The notes below the pieces were generated by a model. The model was given only the letters and a program-made list of their open reading frames with translations. It was not told where the DNA came from and did no database searches. A DNA stretch of 64,000 nt from Nitritalea halalkaliphila LW7 (GTDB taxonomy: Bacteria; Bacteroidota; Bacteroidia; Cytophagales; Cyclobacteriaceae): positions 17,757-81,756 of the forward strand of contig NZ_AJYA01000009.1 in NCBI RefSeq assembly GCF_000265075.1. The letters run 5' to 3'. Made by a program: the position numbers and the translations under genes. Numbering within the stretch: position 1 is the stretch's first letter; each line of letters opens with the position of its first letter. This document shows, piece by piece, positions 8,983 through 19,260 of this stretch.

Positions 8983-10232
8983 CTAGGCCCGCACCTGTCC
9001 CGTCCCGAAAACCTGCCATTTATAGCTGCATAGTGCCTCCAAGCCCATAGGGCCCCGCGCATGTAGTTTCTGCGTGCTGATGCCGATTTCAGCCCCAAGC
9101 CCAAACTGCTCTCCATCGGTAAAAGCGGTAGAGGTATTTACATACACGGCAGCCGCATCGACATGGGTGAGAAACTGGGCCACCGCCGCTGCATCATGAC
9201 TTAAAATGGCCTCACTATGCCGACTACTGTAGCGATCGATTTGCGCGATAGCGCTATCCACATCTTCCACTACATGTACGAGCAGCTTCAAGGATAAAAA
9301 CTCGCAGCCAAAATGTTCGGGTAGCGCCTCCTTCACCAAGCTAGAGCGGAACTCCTGCTGCTGATACACCTCCCATGCCTTTACATCCAGGAAGAGCTCC
9401 ACCTCATGTGCCACAAAGGCCCGCACCACCGCACCCAAGCGGGGGAGGTTGTCTACATCTAAGAGCAAGCAGTCCAGGCTATTACACACACTTGGACGCC
9501 GCGTTTTCGCATTCAGCAGGATGGGTAGCGCTTCCTCCGGCGGCAGGGTTCCATCCCAGTACGTATGCACGATACCTGCTCCCGTTTCGATGACGGGAAC
9601 CTTAGCATGTGCACGGACATACTGAATCAGGCCCTGGCTTCCTCTAGGGATCACGATGTCTACTAACCCTTCCGCCTCTAAAAGTGCCGTGGTCTCCGTG
9701 CGGGCGCTGCCCAAAAGCGCAAAAGCAGCCACAGGCAATCCCGCCGCTGCCAAGCTGGCACAAATGAGCTGAAAAAGCGCTTGATTACTGTCCTGAGCGT
9801 CCGAGCCCCCCTTAAGCACCAGCGCATTCCCAGACCGTAATGCCAGTGCGAATACATCGATAGTCACATTCGGGCGGGCTTCATATATAACCCCGATTAC
9901 CCCTAAAGGCACGCTGACTTTCTCTAAGCGAAGTCCATTCGGTAGTTTCCGCTGTTCGAGGATTTTGCCACAGGGGAGGGGAGCAGGGCCACATTTTCTA
10001 AAGAAGCGGCGATACCCGCGATCCGCTCAGCCGTCAGCAGCAAGCGGTCATAACGTGGATCTTCCGGCGACATCCGGGCCAAATCCCTTTGATTGGCTTC
10101 TAAAATTCCAGGTGTCTCGCTTACTAAAAGGTGAGCCAAATGCCGGAGACAGTCCACCACGGCGCTGTCCGAATAGGGGCTTAGCTGTTTGGAAGCCGTT
10201 TTAACGCGCTGAAGTATCTGTTGGGTATTCAT
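8983..10232 (-). CDS. proA: Gamma-glutamyl phosphate reductase, frameshifted
   Basis: Second step of proline synthesis: reduces gamma-glutamyl phosphate to glutamate semialdehyde with NADPH. Recognised by VPLGVIGVIYEARPNVT, the nucleotide-binding LKGGSDAQDSN, the catalytic-cysteine segment RRPSVCNSLDC, and the end LGAEIGISTQKLHARGPMG. One base is missing near 9968; the repaired join reads SPVGKILEQRKLPNGLRLEK. The start at 10232 (MNTQQILQRV) fits the family, and the gene begins inside the end of proB (overlap about 30 bases), as in a coupled proBA operon. Confidence 0.93.
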
Positions 10233-11300
10233 CATGGTGAAAGAGGTACAGGTAATTGATATGAATAAAAGGGCGCGCATGCTGTTCACCGATGCGCTTT
10301 AGGGCTTCCTCCGCAGGATATTCTGCCCGTCCGAGGCCGATCGCCTGCCCAGCAGCATCACAGATCTGCACGATATCTCCCTTTTCGAAGCGTCCGCTTA
10401 TACTTTCTATGCCCACCAGCAGCAAGCTACCCCCCGCCGGCTGCAGAAGCGCTTGCTGGGCACCTGCATTTATTCGGACCTCTCCCTTATAGTAAGCCGA
10501 ACCATAGGCTAGCCAGCGCTTCGCGGCATCCTGTTTCTTTTGGGGGTGAAAAAAAGTAGCCATTGCCTCTCCACGGTAAATTTTACCTAAAATTCCACCT
10601 TCTTTACCATTGGCGATGTAGACGCCGATGCCGAGCTCAGCAGCCTTTCGCGCCATCGCCAGTTTAGAGGCCATACCGCCCCGCCCGAAGCTGGAACCCT
10701 GTGTGATTTCTACCTCCAAATGCTCTCCTGGTTTCACATGCACCTCGCGGATAAGTTGACTTTTCGGATCACTCGGAGCCCCCGTATACACTCCCGCCAC
10801 ATTCGTCAGTAAGACCAGGGTATCCGCCTGACACAGTGCCGCCGTCAGCGAGGCGAGCTCGTCGTTATCGGTAAACATCAGCTCTGTAATCGCGATAACA
10901 TCGTTTTCATTTATGATGGGCACGATCCCTTGGCTGAGAAGTCCCTCCATGCAGCGCTGCATGTGGACATAATGCTTGCGGTCCCGGAAATCTTCCTTGG
11001 TCACCAGCAACTGTCCGATGCTGAGCCCATGCCGCTGAAAAGCGAGGCATAAGCCTGCATAAGCGGAATCTGCCCGACCGAAGCGAAAAGTTGGCGGCGC
11101 AGAACAGGGTCGGCCTTACCCTTTAAGCTTTTGGACTGTCGTCCAAAGGCCACGGCCCCCGAAGAAATTAAAAGCACCTGAACGCCCATCGCCATCAAGC
11201 CGGCGATTTCATCTACCAGTGCCTCCAGTCGCTCGAGGTCAGGGGCGCCGCCTGAGGTGGTCAGTACATTTGAGCCGATTTTGATAACGCAGCGTTTCAA
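10201..11300 (-). CDS. proB: Glutamate 5-kinase, frameshifted
   Basis: First enzyme of proline synthesis, phosphorylating glutamate on its gamma carboxyl; usually feedback-inhibited by proline. The amino-acid-kinase domain shows VIKIGSNVLT, VLLISSGAVAFG, PIINENDVIAI and DNDELASLTA; a C-terminal PUA-like domain follows (about residues 270-350, EVRINAGAQQALLQPAGGS). A one-base shift near 11030 separates the first 90 residues; the repaired text reads RHGLSIGQLLVTKEDF. I place the start at TTG 11300 because (M)KRCVIKIGSNVL fits the family, but no ATG or clear ribosome site supports it. Confidence 0.92.
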
Positions 11301-11411
11301 TACTATGGAATCGTTAGTGGAAAACAAAAATAGCAATTGAAAGCGTAATCATTTAAGGAATTTACTATTGATTTTAAAAAGAAATGTAGAAAACACCGTG
11401 AAGGGCATAAA

Positions 11412-11441
11412 AAAAGGCGAAATCCGTAGATTCCGCCTTTT
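11412..11441 (-). terminator. Terminator of the groES-groEL operon
   Basis: Stem AAAAGGCG-AATC / GATT-CGCCTTTT with one A/C mismatch. On the minus strand it follows the groEL stop by about 20 bases and runs into a T-tract. Confidence 0.8.
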
Positions 11442-11463
11442 GAAAATAGGTCCGTGAAAGGGC

Positions 11464-13091
11464 TTACATCATGCCACCCATGCCACCGCCACCCATAGGA
11501 GGCATCGCAGGGGCATCTTCTTTAATGTCAGCGACTACACACTCAGTAGTTAAAAGAAGGGCAGCGATAGAAGCTGCATTTTCTAATGCTAAGCGTGTTA
11601 CTTTCGTAGGATCGATTACGCCAGCCTCGAATAAGTCTTCGTAGCGGTCGTAACGGGCATTGTAACCGAAGTTGCCTTCACCCTCTTTGATTTTATTAAT
11701 AACCACAGAGCCTTCACCACCTGCGTTCTCTACGATCGTTCTCAGTGGAGCTTCGATCGCGATGCGCACGATGTTAATCCCTGTATCTTGGTCTTCATTT
11801 TCGCCTTTTAAGCTATCTAGAGCAGCAGAAGCACGGATTAGCGCCACACCACCACCTACTACGATACCTTCTTGAACCGCAGCGCGTGTCGCATGTAAAG
11901 CATCATCTACGCGGTCTTTCTTCTCTTTCATCTCTACTTCAGTAGCAGCACCGATGTAAAGGATAGCTACACCGCCAGAAAGCTTGGCCAGACGCTCCTG
12001 TAGTTTTTCTCTGTCGTAGTCAGAAGTTGTCTTCTCGATCTGTGCCTTGATTTCGTTAATACGCGCCTCGATAGCACCTTTGTCACCAGCACCGTTAACG
12101 ATCGTCGTATTGTCCTTATCGATGTTTACCTTTTCAGCATTACCGAGGTAATCGATCGTCGCATTCTCTAACTTGTAGCCTCTCTCTTCAGAGATAACAG
12201 TACCACCTGTTAAGATCGCGATATCTTCTAACATGGCTTTTCTTCTGTCACCGAAACCTGGAGCTTTTACAGCCGCCACCTTCAGTGCGCCACGGATTTT
12301 GTTTACCACTAGGGTAGCTAAAGCCTCGCCATCTACGTCTTCCGCGATGATCACAAGCGGTCTGCCAGACTGCGCTACTGGCTCTAAAACAGGAAGTAAT
12401 TCCTTCATAGAAGAAATCTTCTTGTCGTAGATTAAGATAAATGGATTCTCTAATTCAGCCTCCATTTTCTCAGTGTTCGTCGTGAAGTAAGGAGAAAGAT
12501 ACCCACGGTCGAACTGCATACCTTCTACCGTTTTTACTTCCGTTTCAGTACCTTTCGCTTCTTCTACGGTGATGACACCATCTTTACCCACTTTGTCCAT
12601 CGCGTCAGCGATCATCTTACCGATCTCCTCGTCTGCGTTAGCAGAAACTGTGGCGACCTGCTCGATTTCCTTAGAAGTAGAAATGTCTTTAGAGTTCGCC
12701 TTCAGTGTGCTTACGATAGTAGCTACCGCCTTATCGATACCTCTCTTCAGGTCCATAGGGTTAGCACCAGCGGCCACGTTCTTAATACCTGCGTTAAAAA
12801 TCGCCTGGGTTAACACAGTAGCTGTCGTCGTACCATCACCTGCGTTGTCAGCCGTCTTTGAGGCTACTTCTTTTACAAGCTGAGCACCCATGTTCTCGAT
12901 AGGCTCTTCTAGCTCGATTTCCTTCGCTACAGATACACCATCCTTGGTGATTGTCGGAGCACCGAATTTTTTGTCGATGATTACGTTACGACCTTCGGGC
13001 CCAAAGTTACTTTTACAGCGTTCGCTAAGGCATCTACGCCTTTTTTCAGTTTATCTCTTGCGTCAGTATCGAAAAAGAGTTCTTTTGCCAT
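11464..13091 (-). CDS. groL: Chaperonin GroEL, frameshifted
   Basis: The 60-kDa chaperonin subunit, forming the double-ring folding machine with GroES. Start [23 protein letters not shown]-site region [12 protein letters not shown]; apical domain with [13 protein letters not shown]-terminal GGMGGMM tail. One C appears to be missing in the run at 12997-13003, where [20 protein letters not shown] is recovered. Because GroEL is essential and this is the only copy in view, the break must be an artefact. The length of about 542 residues is normal. It lies 33 bases after groES. Confidence 0.97.
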
Positions 13092-13124
13092 TTTTTTCTA
13101 ATTTTTAGAGTTTAAAGGGTTTAA

Positions 13125-13403
13125 TTAAATGATCGCTAAAATGTCTGCTTCACGCATGATCAAATAGTCCTGACCATCAAAGGACAGTTCCGTACCGGAA
13201 TACTTTCCGTAAAGTACAGTGTCACCCACTTTTACAGTCAATGGTTCATCTTTCTTGCCATTTCCTACTGCTATCACAGTGCCTTTCTGCGGCTTCTCTT
13301 TAGCAGTGTCCGGAATGAAAAGACCAGAAGCGGTTTTTTCTTCAGCTGCAGCAGGTTCTACCAGAACTCTATCTGCAAGAGGTTTGATGTTAACGTTTGA
13401 CAT
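13125..13403 (-). CDS. groS: Co-chaperonin GroES
   Basis: A 92-residue intact co-chaperonin: [19 protein letters not shown], the mobile loop [17 protein letters not shown], and the closing [19 protein letters not shown] strand. It caps the GroEL ring. First gene of the groES-groEL operon. I see no CIRCE operator in the 220-base upstream gap; a TAGATTTG element matching the Bacteroidota -7 box lies at 13605-13612 on the minus strand but lacks a clear -33 partner. Confidence 0.97.
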   Translation of the reverse strand: MSNVNIKPLADRVLVEPAAAEEKTASGLFIPDTAKEKPQKGTVIAVGNGKKDEPLTVKVGDTVLYGKYSGTELSFDGQDYLIMREADILAII

Positions 13404-13626
13404 GATTAAATTATAAATTAAGGTTGATTGCTTGTTTTACCTCTTGCCCATGAGCGATTCTTGTGCCAATTCTCCTAAACCGCTGGAGACTGCCATAAAG
13501 TCGCTTCTTCTTGTGGGTGTTTGTTGACTAGTGTAAAATTTGACTTTTTTTAACTGTCAAAATTTCAAAAGCATTTGCTTAATTTGTCCGAACTCCTTAA
13601 ATTCCAAATCTAGTATTAACTAAATT

Positions 13627-14349
13627 ATGGAAAAATTAACTGACAACTGGATCGCCGAGGGCTGGATGGACATGGAATACAAAAAATACCTGCTTCTGGC
13701 CTACCTAAAACATGTCTCTGGGCGCTTTCGAGAGGTTAAATTATACCCTCCGCTGGCAGATTTAATTTACCACTATCAAAAACTGACAAGTATGCAGGCC
13801 CAAAAGGACCGCTTGCGCGATGCCTTTCCCAAGCGCATCCTCGGCCCGGACCCGGAAAAAATGGCGTGGAAGTATGGAAGTGCCATACCAGACGATGAAG
13901 CCATACAAGTGCTCGAGGAACTGCTCCATTACGCGATCCCGCAGCTAAAAAAATACATCGAGGAGGGGAAAACGATTTACGATTTCTTAGAAGAAGAGAT
14001 GGAATTTAGTCCCGTAGGCATCACCCCGCTATACCGTCAGGAAGGCTACGCTATCTTAGGATCAAAGGAGGAAAAACACCTGCATATCTACAGGTATAAG
14101 GTGGGAATCTTCACGCAGGCGCGCGACTCCTTTAAAGGAATCATGATGCAGTTCGTGCAGTCCATTCGCAGAAGCCTGGCGGATACCGTGGAGGCCATTA
14201 AGCTACGCCTGATTCGCGAGTATCGCGACCTTCCGAATCCTGCGGTATACAGTATTCTCTCGAACCGCAGTATTCCGCTACAGGAAACATTTCTTCCCAT
14301 GAGTAAGCGCTTGCTGCTGATTCATCTCAGTGAAGAAGAAAAAAGCTAA
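13627..14349 (+). CDS. Conserved-looking hypothetical protein, 240 aa
   Basis: Intact soluble protein rich in charged and aromatic residues, with regions such as EYKKYLLLAYLKHVSGRF, AIPDDEAIQVLEELLHYAIP and EEEMEFSPVGITPLYRQEGY. There are no membrane segments and no catalytic motif I can name. It is divergent from groES and stands alone before a terminator. The coding pattern is convincing; function unknown. Confidence 0.65.
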   Translation: MEKLTDNWIAEGWMDMEYKKYLLLAYLKHVSGRFREVKLYPPLADLIYHYQKLTSMQAQKDRLRDAFPKRILGPDPEKMAWKYGSAIPDDEAIQVLEELLHYAIPQLKKYIEEGKTIYDFLEEEMEFSPVGITPLYRQEGYAILGSKEEKHLHIYRYKVGIFTQARDSFKGIMMQFVQSIRRSLADTVEAIKLRLIREYRDLPNPAVYSILSNRSIPLQETFLPMSKRLLLIHLSEEEKS

Positions 14350-14386
14350 AAGTGCACGGTAGGGGAGTGCATGCCCCGGAACTGTC

Positions 14387-14407
14387 CTTTGCGCCGGAGG
14401 CGCAAAG
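14387..14407. repeat. TTG-GC mini-hairpin (intergenic)
   Basis: Perfect 9-base stem CTTTGCGCC / GGCGCAAAG with a GGA loop, between convergent genes. Confidence 0.75.
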
Positions 14408-14452
14408 TGAGGTGCAAGTGCTACGTACAAGAATACAAAAAGAAATAAAAAA

Positions 14453-14479
14453 AGCGCCACTGTCTATCGCAGTGGCGCT
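14453..14479 (-). terminator. Terminator of the miaB-secG operon
   Basis: Perfect 10-base stem AGCGCCACTG / CAGTGGCGCT with a 7-base loop; on the minus strand it is followed by a T-run, 22 bases after the secG stop. Confidence 0.9.
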
Positions 14480-14500
14480 CCTCATACGGTGTAAAACGAA

Positions 14501-14917
14501 TTAATTTTCGTCTTCTTCTCCGCTCTCTTGCTCAGCAGGAGAAATTTCAATGTTCTGTAAAGACTCTCCGCCTTCTTCTAACGTGCCTTCAGAAGGAAGT
14601 AGGCCACCCTCGTCATCACCGAACGAAGGAGTTAGGAGCTGCTGCTGCCGTGCATTTTCGATGTTAGGAGAGCTAAAGCTGTCGCCACCTGTCGAAGAGG
14701 TATAAAAGGCAGAGGATGCTAAAGAAAGCACTAAGATCGCGATGGCGAGCACCCAGGTGGATTTCTCCAAAATATTTCCAGTCTTCGTAACACCCATAAT
14801 CTGGCTCGCGCTGCCGCCGAAAGCTGCACCCACGCCACCCTTGGAGTTTTGACCTAAAATAACTAAAATTAAGAGTACTGCCAGTACGATGATAACTGTA
14901 ATAAGTACGGTAAACAT
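14501..14917 (-). CDS. secG: Preprotein translocase subunit SecG
   Basis: A 138-residue protein with two membrane segments flanking the SecG signature ILGQNSKGGVGAAFGGSASQ. SecG is the accessory subunit of the SecYEG channel. The C-terminal 60 residues are acidic and probably disordered, a common extension in Bacteroidota. It ends the operon and lies 13 bases after the TPR-like gene. Confidence 0.95.
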   Translation of the reverse strand: MFTVLITVIIVLAVLLILVILGQNSKGGVGAAFGGSASQIMGVTKTGNILEKSTWVLAIAILVLSLASSAFYTSSTGGDSFSSPNIENARQQQLLTPSFGDDEGGLLPSEGTLEEGGESLQNIEISPAEQESGEEDEN

Positions 14918-14930
14918 ATGATGGGATTAA

Positions 14931-15650
14931 TTATTCTTCTTTTTTATCTAAGCCTGCAATAAGGTCTGCAAAGTAAGCCTTTTTATTCGGAAATTTCACC
15001 ATTAACTGTTCATAAATTTCTTTTGCTTTGGCGGTTTTACCCTGCAATGTAAGCAGTTTAGCGTAACTTTCCGTCACTAAATTCATTTTTAGCTCGGTAC
15101 TGGACTTGCTAAGATCTTCTTTTTTATGCGTCTCCTCCGCATCCTGAGGTAGTGCGCGCAGGCGTCCATGTCCCTCATCGAATTTGGCGATAAGCGCATC
15201 CAAGCGAGAGCTCGTCTCTGCATCGCCTTCTTCGTCTGCCGCAGTCGCAGACTCCACTGCATAGCCGGCACTGAAATCAGGAGTGCTTTCTAGCGCCTCC
15301 CGGAGTGCACCATCTTCATTTTCTTCTGGCGAAGCGAGTGACGGACTCTCCTCCGCTGCATTTTCCGAATGTGCTACTGGCTGATCTGCTGCCTGTACAG
15401 CAGGAGCGCTGAAAACCGTAGCATCATGAACATAATCGTACAGATAGCGACGATCCGAAACACTAATCGCCGCCCAGTGGAGACAGTTGGTACGCTTCCC
15501 CTGCGAACGCTGCCGCTCGTGATGTGCCAGCACCAAATTCACCACCGCACAGTAAGGAAAGTCTTCGTGTAACTTCACCAGATAGCCATACTGCGTAGGG
15601 CTTAGATCGGCAGGTGATTTTACCGCCGCTACTAATTCAGAAAGATTCAT
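14931..15650 (-). CDS. TPR-like cytosolic protein
   Basis: 239 residues. The N-terminal part (PTQYGYLVKLHEDFPYCAVVNLVLAHHERQRS) and the C-terminal part (VTESYAKLLTLQGKTAKAKEIYEQLMVKFPNKKAYFADLIA) are helical repeats of TPR type; the middle (residues about 85-160) is acidic and low in complexity. The gene precedes secG, an arrangement I know from other Bacteroidota. Role unknown, perhaps linked to envelope export. Confidence 0.75.
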   Translation of the reverse strand: MNLSELVAAVKSPADLSPTQYGYLVKLHEDFPYCAVVNLVLAHHERQRSQGKRTNCLHWAAISVSDRRYLYDYVHDATVFSAPAVQAADQPVAHSENAAEESPSLASPEENEDGALREALESTPDFSAGYAVESATAADEEGDAETSSRLDALIAKFDEGHGRLRALPQDAEETHKKEDLSKSSTELKMNLVTESYAKLLTLQGKTAKAKEIYEQLMVKFPNKKAYFADLIAGLDKKEE

Positions 15651-15679
15651 AAGTTGAAGTTACTGGAAAATTCAGACAA

Positions 15680-16231
15680 TTACCAGTTCGCCACCGTGGC
15701 GGTGAAGATATCCTGGATGATATTTTCGAAAATTTCTTCGATCAGCTCGCTCTCCACCTGTAAAACGGAGGTGGTCCGTGGGTCATAATCTTGGAAAAAG
15801 GAAAAAGTCCGTTTTAAATCCTGCTCCTCATCGTGAATGTTCACATACTCCACTTCCACAGCTATGGTTAAGCGCATTTGACCCGCACGATCGGGAATAT
15901 TCGGATCCTGACTCGAAACCGTGGCAGATGGTGCGATTACATAACGTGTAATCGCACCCGATAGCTGCAAGTCCCCATTCGAGCGCACCAGTTCCAGCTG
16001 CGTGTTTCGCTGGTAAAATTCTTTTAAGCTTTCCGTAAAGAGCTGCTCCATGTTCGCAGGCCCACCACCTGAGTCATTAAAGAAATTATCTACCGAAAAG
16101 GTCTTGGTAATGTCATAGTTGATATTCGTCCCCGTAAAGCTATAACTGATCGAACAGGCCACTAGCAGCGTCAGCATGCTCCAGCCGCTCACTACCGTAA
16201 GCAGCATACTCTTCTTATCCCTCGATGTCAT
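15680..16231 (-). CDS. lptE: LptE-family LPS-assembly lipoprotein
   Basis: 183 residues with a signal and lipobox (LTLLVAC) followed by SISYSFTGTNINYD, the typical opening of Bacteroidota LptE proteins. LptE plugs and helps assemble the LptD barrel that inserts lipopolysaccharide in the outer membrane. Its start overlaps the end of the sigma-54 regulator by 17 bases, so the two are coupled. Confidence 0.85.
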   Translation of the reverse strand: MTSRDKKSMLLTVVSGWSMLTLLVACSISYSFTGTNINYDITKTFSVDNFFNDSGGGPANMEQLFTESLKEFYQRNTQLELVRSNGDLQLSGAITRYVIAPSATVSSQDPNIPDRAGQMRLTIAVEVEYVNIHDEEQDLKRTFSFFQDYDPRTTSVLQVESELIEEIFENIIQDIFTATVANW

Positions 16232-17533
16232 ACTGTTTAATTTTTCTATAAAGCGTTCGCTCCGAAATACCTAAGTCTAACGCTGCATACTTTCGTTTAT
16301 TATGGTGCTTTTTTAAGGCGCGAATGATAAGCTCTCGCTCTTTTTTCTCTAAAGAAAGCGAACCTTCATCTTCCTCGTGAGCGATGTCCTCGATCACCGT
16401 ATCTTCATACTCTTCTGTTTCCCCCTCATGCTCCTGCTGCTGCCGATGCTCTAGTAAAATCGGGTAGGAGACGGTTTCCTCTCTTTCCGAACTACGCGAA
16501 ACTTCCTGATGCTCCTCCCGCTCCATGCCCTCCTCGGTTTCCACCCCCTCGAAAAGCCGCTGGTGCTTGTTAATAATTGAGGCGTTCAAGCCTCCCGACT
16601 GATAGGTTTCCAGCACCAGTTTTTTCAGCTCGTGCATGTCTTTTTTCATGTCGAACAGCACCTTATAGAGCAGTTCACGCTCGCTGAAATCCTGTCCTTT
16701 ATCGCCCTCACCTCCCTTATACGCTACAGGTAGGCTGGAACCTTCACGCGGCAGGTAACGCTCCAGTGTGGTCGCATCCACCTCTCTTTCTTCTTCCAAC
16801 AACGAAATTTGTTCCGCCAGGTTTTTCAATTGACGGATGTTACCCCGAAAAGGATAGCGCAGCAGAAGCTCCTTAGCCTCAGGATGTAAGGTGATCGGCT
16901 TAACACGATATTTCTCGGAGAAATCTGTGGTAAACTTCCGAAATAACAGGGCGATGTCTTCGCCGCGCTCGCGCAAAGGGGGTACGTATATCGGCACCGT
17001 ATTTAGCCGGTAGTAGAGATCTTCTCTGAAGTTCCCTTTTTCTACGGCTTTGATAAGGTTTACATTCGTGGCAGCGATCACGCGCACACTTGTTTTCATC
17101 ACTTTAGAAGAACCTACCCGAATAAATTCTCCATTTTCCAGCACGCGCAGCAGTCTCGCCTGCGTCCCCAGTGGCATCTCACCGATCTCATCTAAAAAGA
17201 TCGAGCCTCCATCTGTCACCTCGAAATACCCTTTGCGACCCTCGTGGCGCCCGTAAAAGCTCCCTTCTCATGTCCGAAAAGTTCAGAATCTATCGTGCCC
17301 TCCGGTATAGCGCCACAGTTGATGGCGATAAACTTGCCATGCTTTCGGGCACTCAGCGCGTGGATGATCTTCGAGAAACTTTCCTTACCACTACCACTTT
17401 CCCCCGTGATGAGCACGGTCATGTCCGTAGGCGCAGCCTGCATGGCCACCTGAATCGCGTGGTGAAGTAAAGGGCTGTTTCCGATGATGCCAAACCGCTG
17501 CTTGACGCTTTGAATTTCTGCTGTGCTGATCAT
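16215..17533 (-). CDS. Sigma-54-dependent activator without receiver domain, frameshifted
   Basis: An AAA+ enhancer-binding protein: Walker A GESGSGKES, the sigma-54 contact loop GAFTGA, Walker B GGSIFLDEIGEM, sensor AATN, arginine fingers in FREDLYYRLN and PLRERGED. A long acidic linker follows (about residues 285-390), then a Fis-type helix-turn-helix (LGISERTLYRKIKQYDIEG). A shift near 17240-17260 splits it between GAT-R and YFEVTDGGS. There is no N-terminal receiver, GAF or PAS domain: the protein starts about 20 residues before the AAA+ core. It sits inside the miaB-lptE-secG operon. Targets are unknown. Confidence 0.88.
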
Positions 17534-17554
17534 AAATGCTGGCTTCCTTCCGCT

Positions 17555-19006
17555 TTATACGACCTCGCCGAAAAGTGTCGCTGTAGAACAATGGGTAATT
17601 TTTACCTGTACATAGTCGCCGATCTGATGGGCACCCTTATCGATAATGACTACCTTATTAGCTGAATTTCTGCCCTTTAGCTGCTCCTCGGAGCGCTTGG
17701 AGACACCTTCGATTAAAATCTCTTGCACCTGACCTACGTCGCGCTGATTGCGGAGCAGGGAGAGGGCGTTCTGCTTGGCAATAATTTCAGCCAAGCGGCG
17801 CTTTTTTACCTCTAACGGAATGTCGTCCTTGAACTTTTTCGCTGCCAGTGTGCCAGGGCGCTCGGAGTAAAAGAACATGTAGGAAAAATCGTACTGCACG
17901 ATATCCATCAAGCTGAGCGTGTCCTGGTGCTCCTCCTCCGTTTCGGTGCAGAAACCAGCGATCATGTCTGAGGAAATCCCGCAGTCCTCGCCTAAAATCT
18001 CACGAATTTTTTCCACCCGCTCCAGATACCATTCTCGGGTGTAGGTGCGGTTCATCAGGTCGAGCACACGGCTATTTCCCGACTGCACCGGCAGGTGAAT
18101 ATACTTACAGATGTTCGCATAACGCTTCATCGTGTACAGTACCTCATCGGTGATGTCTTTCGGATGCGAAGTGCTGAAGCGCACACGAAGCTTCGGATCC
18201 ACCTGCGCGACCATTTCGAGGAGCTGCGCAAAGTTCACGACTGCATCCACGCCCATTTTATTCAAGCGGGCTTTGTTATTTTCCTCCGCAGACCACTTAT
18301 AACTGTCCACATTTTGACCCAGTAGGGTCACCTCCTTATAGCCTTTAGCAAAAAGCTCGCGCGCCTCTGCCACGATCGAATGCGGATCACGGCTCCGCTC
18401 ACGCCCACGGGTAAAGGGTACCACGCAGAAGGAACACATGTTGTCACAGCCCCGCATAATGGAGATAAAAGCACTCACACCATTCGAGTTTAAGCGCACC
18501 GGTGCGATATCGGCATAGGTTTCCTCACGGGAAAGAAAGGTATTTACCCCCTTGTCACCCGCTTCCGCCACGGCTACCAAGTTCGGCAGATCTCTGTAGG
18601 CATCCGGCCCTACGACCACATCCACGATCTGCTCTTCTTCTAGCAGCTTCTCTTTCAGGCGCTCCGCCATGCAGCCCAGCACACCGATCGTTAGCTCGGG
18701 CTTATTTTTTTTCAAGGCATTAAAATGCACCAAGCGCTTCCGCACGGTTAGCTCTGCCTTTTCCCGTATGGAGCAGGTGTTCAGAAAGATAACATCGGCC
18801 TTTTCCATGTCCGAGGTGGTGTCAAAACCATTTTCCTTCATGATGCTGGCCACAATCTCGGAGTCAGAGAAATTCATCTGACAGCCATACGACTCGATGT
18901 AAAGCTTCTTGCTCTTGCCTGTGGCCTCCTCCGCTGTCACTTTCACATCACAGGCCTGCGCCTCTTCTGGGCTAATTATATCTATGTCTCTAATGAGGTT
19001 TTCCAT
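17555..19006 (-). CDS. miaB: tRNA methylthiotransferase MiaB
   Basis: A 483-residue intact radical-SAM enzyme that adds a methylthio group to i6A37 of tRNAs reading UNN codons. N-terminal cluster domain with [16 protein letters not shown], radical-SAM motif [15 protein letters not shown] (CxxxCxxC), and a C-terminal TRAM domain ending FGEVV. It heads the operon and lies 21 bases before the sigma-54 activator. Confidence 0.96.
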   Translation of the reverse strand: MENLIRDIDIISPEEAQACDVKVTAEEATGKSKKLYIESYGCQMNFSDSEIVASIMKENGFDTTSDMEKADVIFLNTCSIREKAELTVRKRLVHFNALKKNKPELTIGVLGCMAERLKEKLLEEEQIVDVVVGPDAYRDLPNLVAVAEAGDKGVNTFLSREETYADIAPVRLNSNGVSAFISIMRGCDNMCSFCVVPFTRGRERSRDPHSIVAEARELFAKGYKEVTLLGQNVDSYKWSAEENNKARLNKMGVDAVVNFAQLLEMVAQVDPKLRVRFSTSHPKDITDEVLYTMKRYANICKYIHLPVQSGNSRVLDLMNRTYTREWYLERVEKIREILGEDCGISSDMIAGFCTETEEEHQDTLSLMDIVQYDFSYMFFYSERPGTLAAKKFKDDIPLEVKKRRLAEIIAKQNALSLLRNQRDVGQVQEILIEGVSKRSEEQLKGRNSANKVVIIDKGAHQIGDYVQVKITHCSTATLFGEVV

Positions 19007-19260
19007 TTGCTTTCACGATTACGCCCCACAAAATTAGTAAAAATCGGACAAAATGACAGGTGGTCACGAAAAATAAATCACTGCCTACTTTTTCTCCTTT
19101 GGGTATCCTTTAAACTACCTTCCCTTGAATCGGTTATCTACTCAAAATGAAGAAAAATTAAGGGCGAAGCGGTCGGATTCAGGCCTAAATCAAGTATCTT
19201 TAGGCTCCACAGCTATTCCTTTTCTTTAAAAAGTGCTAAACCAACAAGTGTTCGTAATTT

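Noticed and set aside
11464..13091. groEL as a pseudogene
   Set aside because: An essential single-copy gene with one missing base in a C-run and otherwise full conservation; a sequencing error is far more likely.
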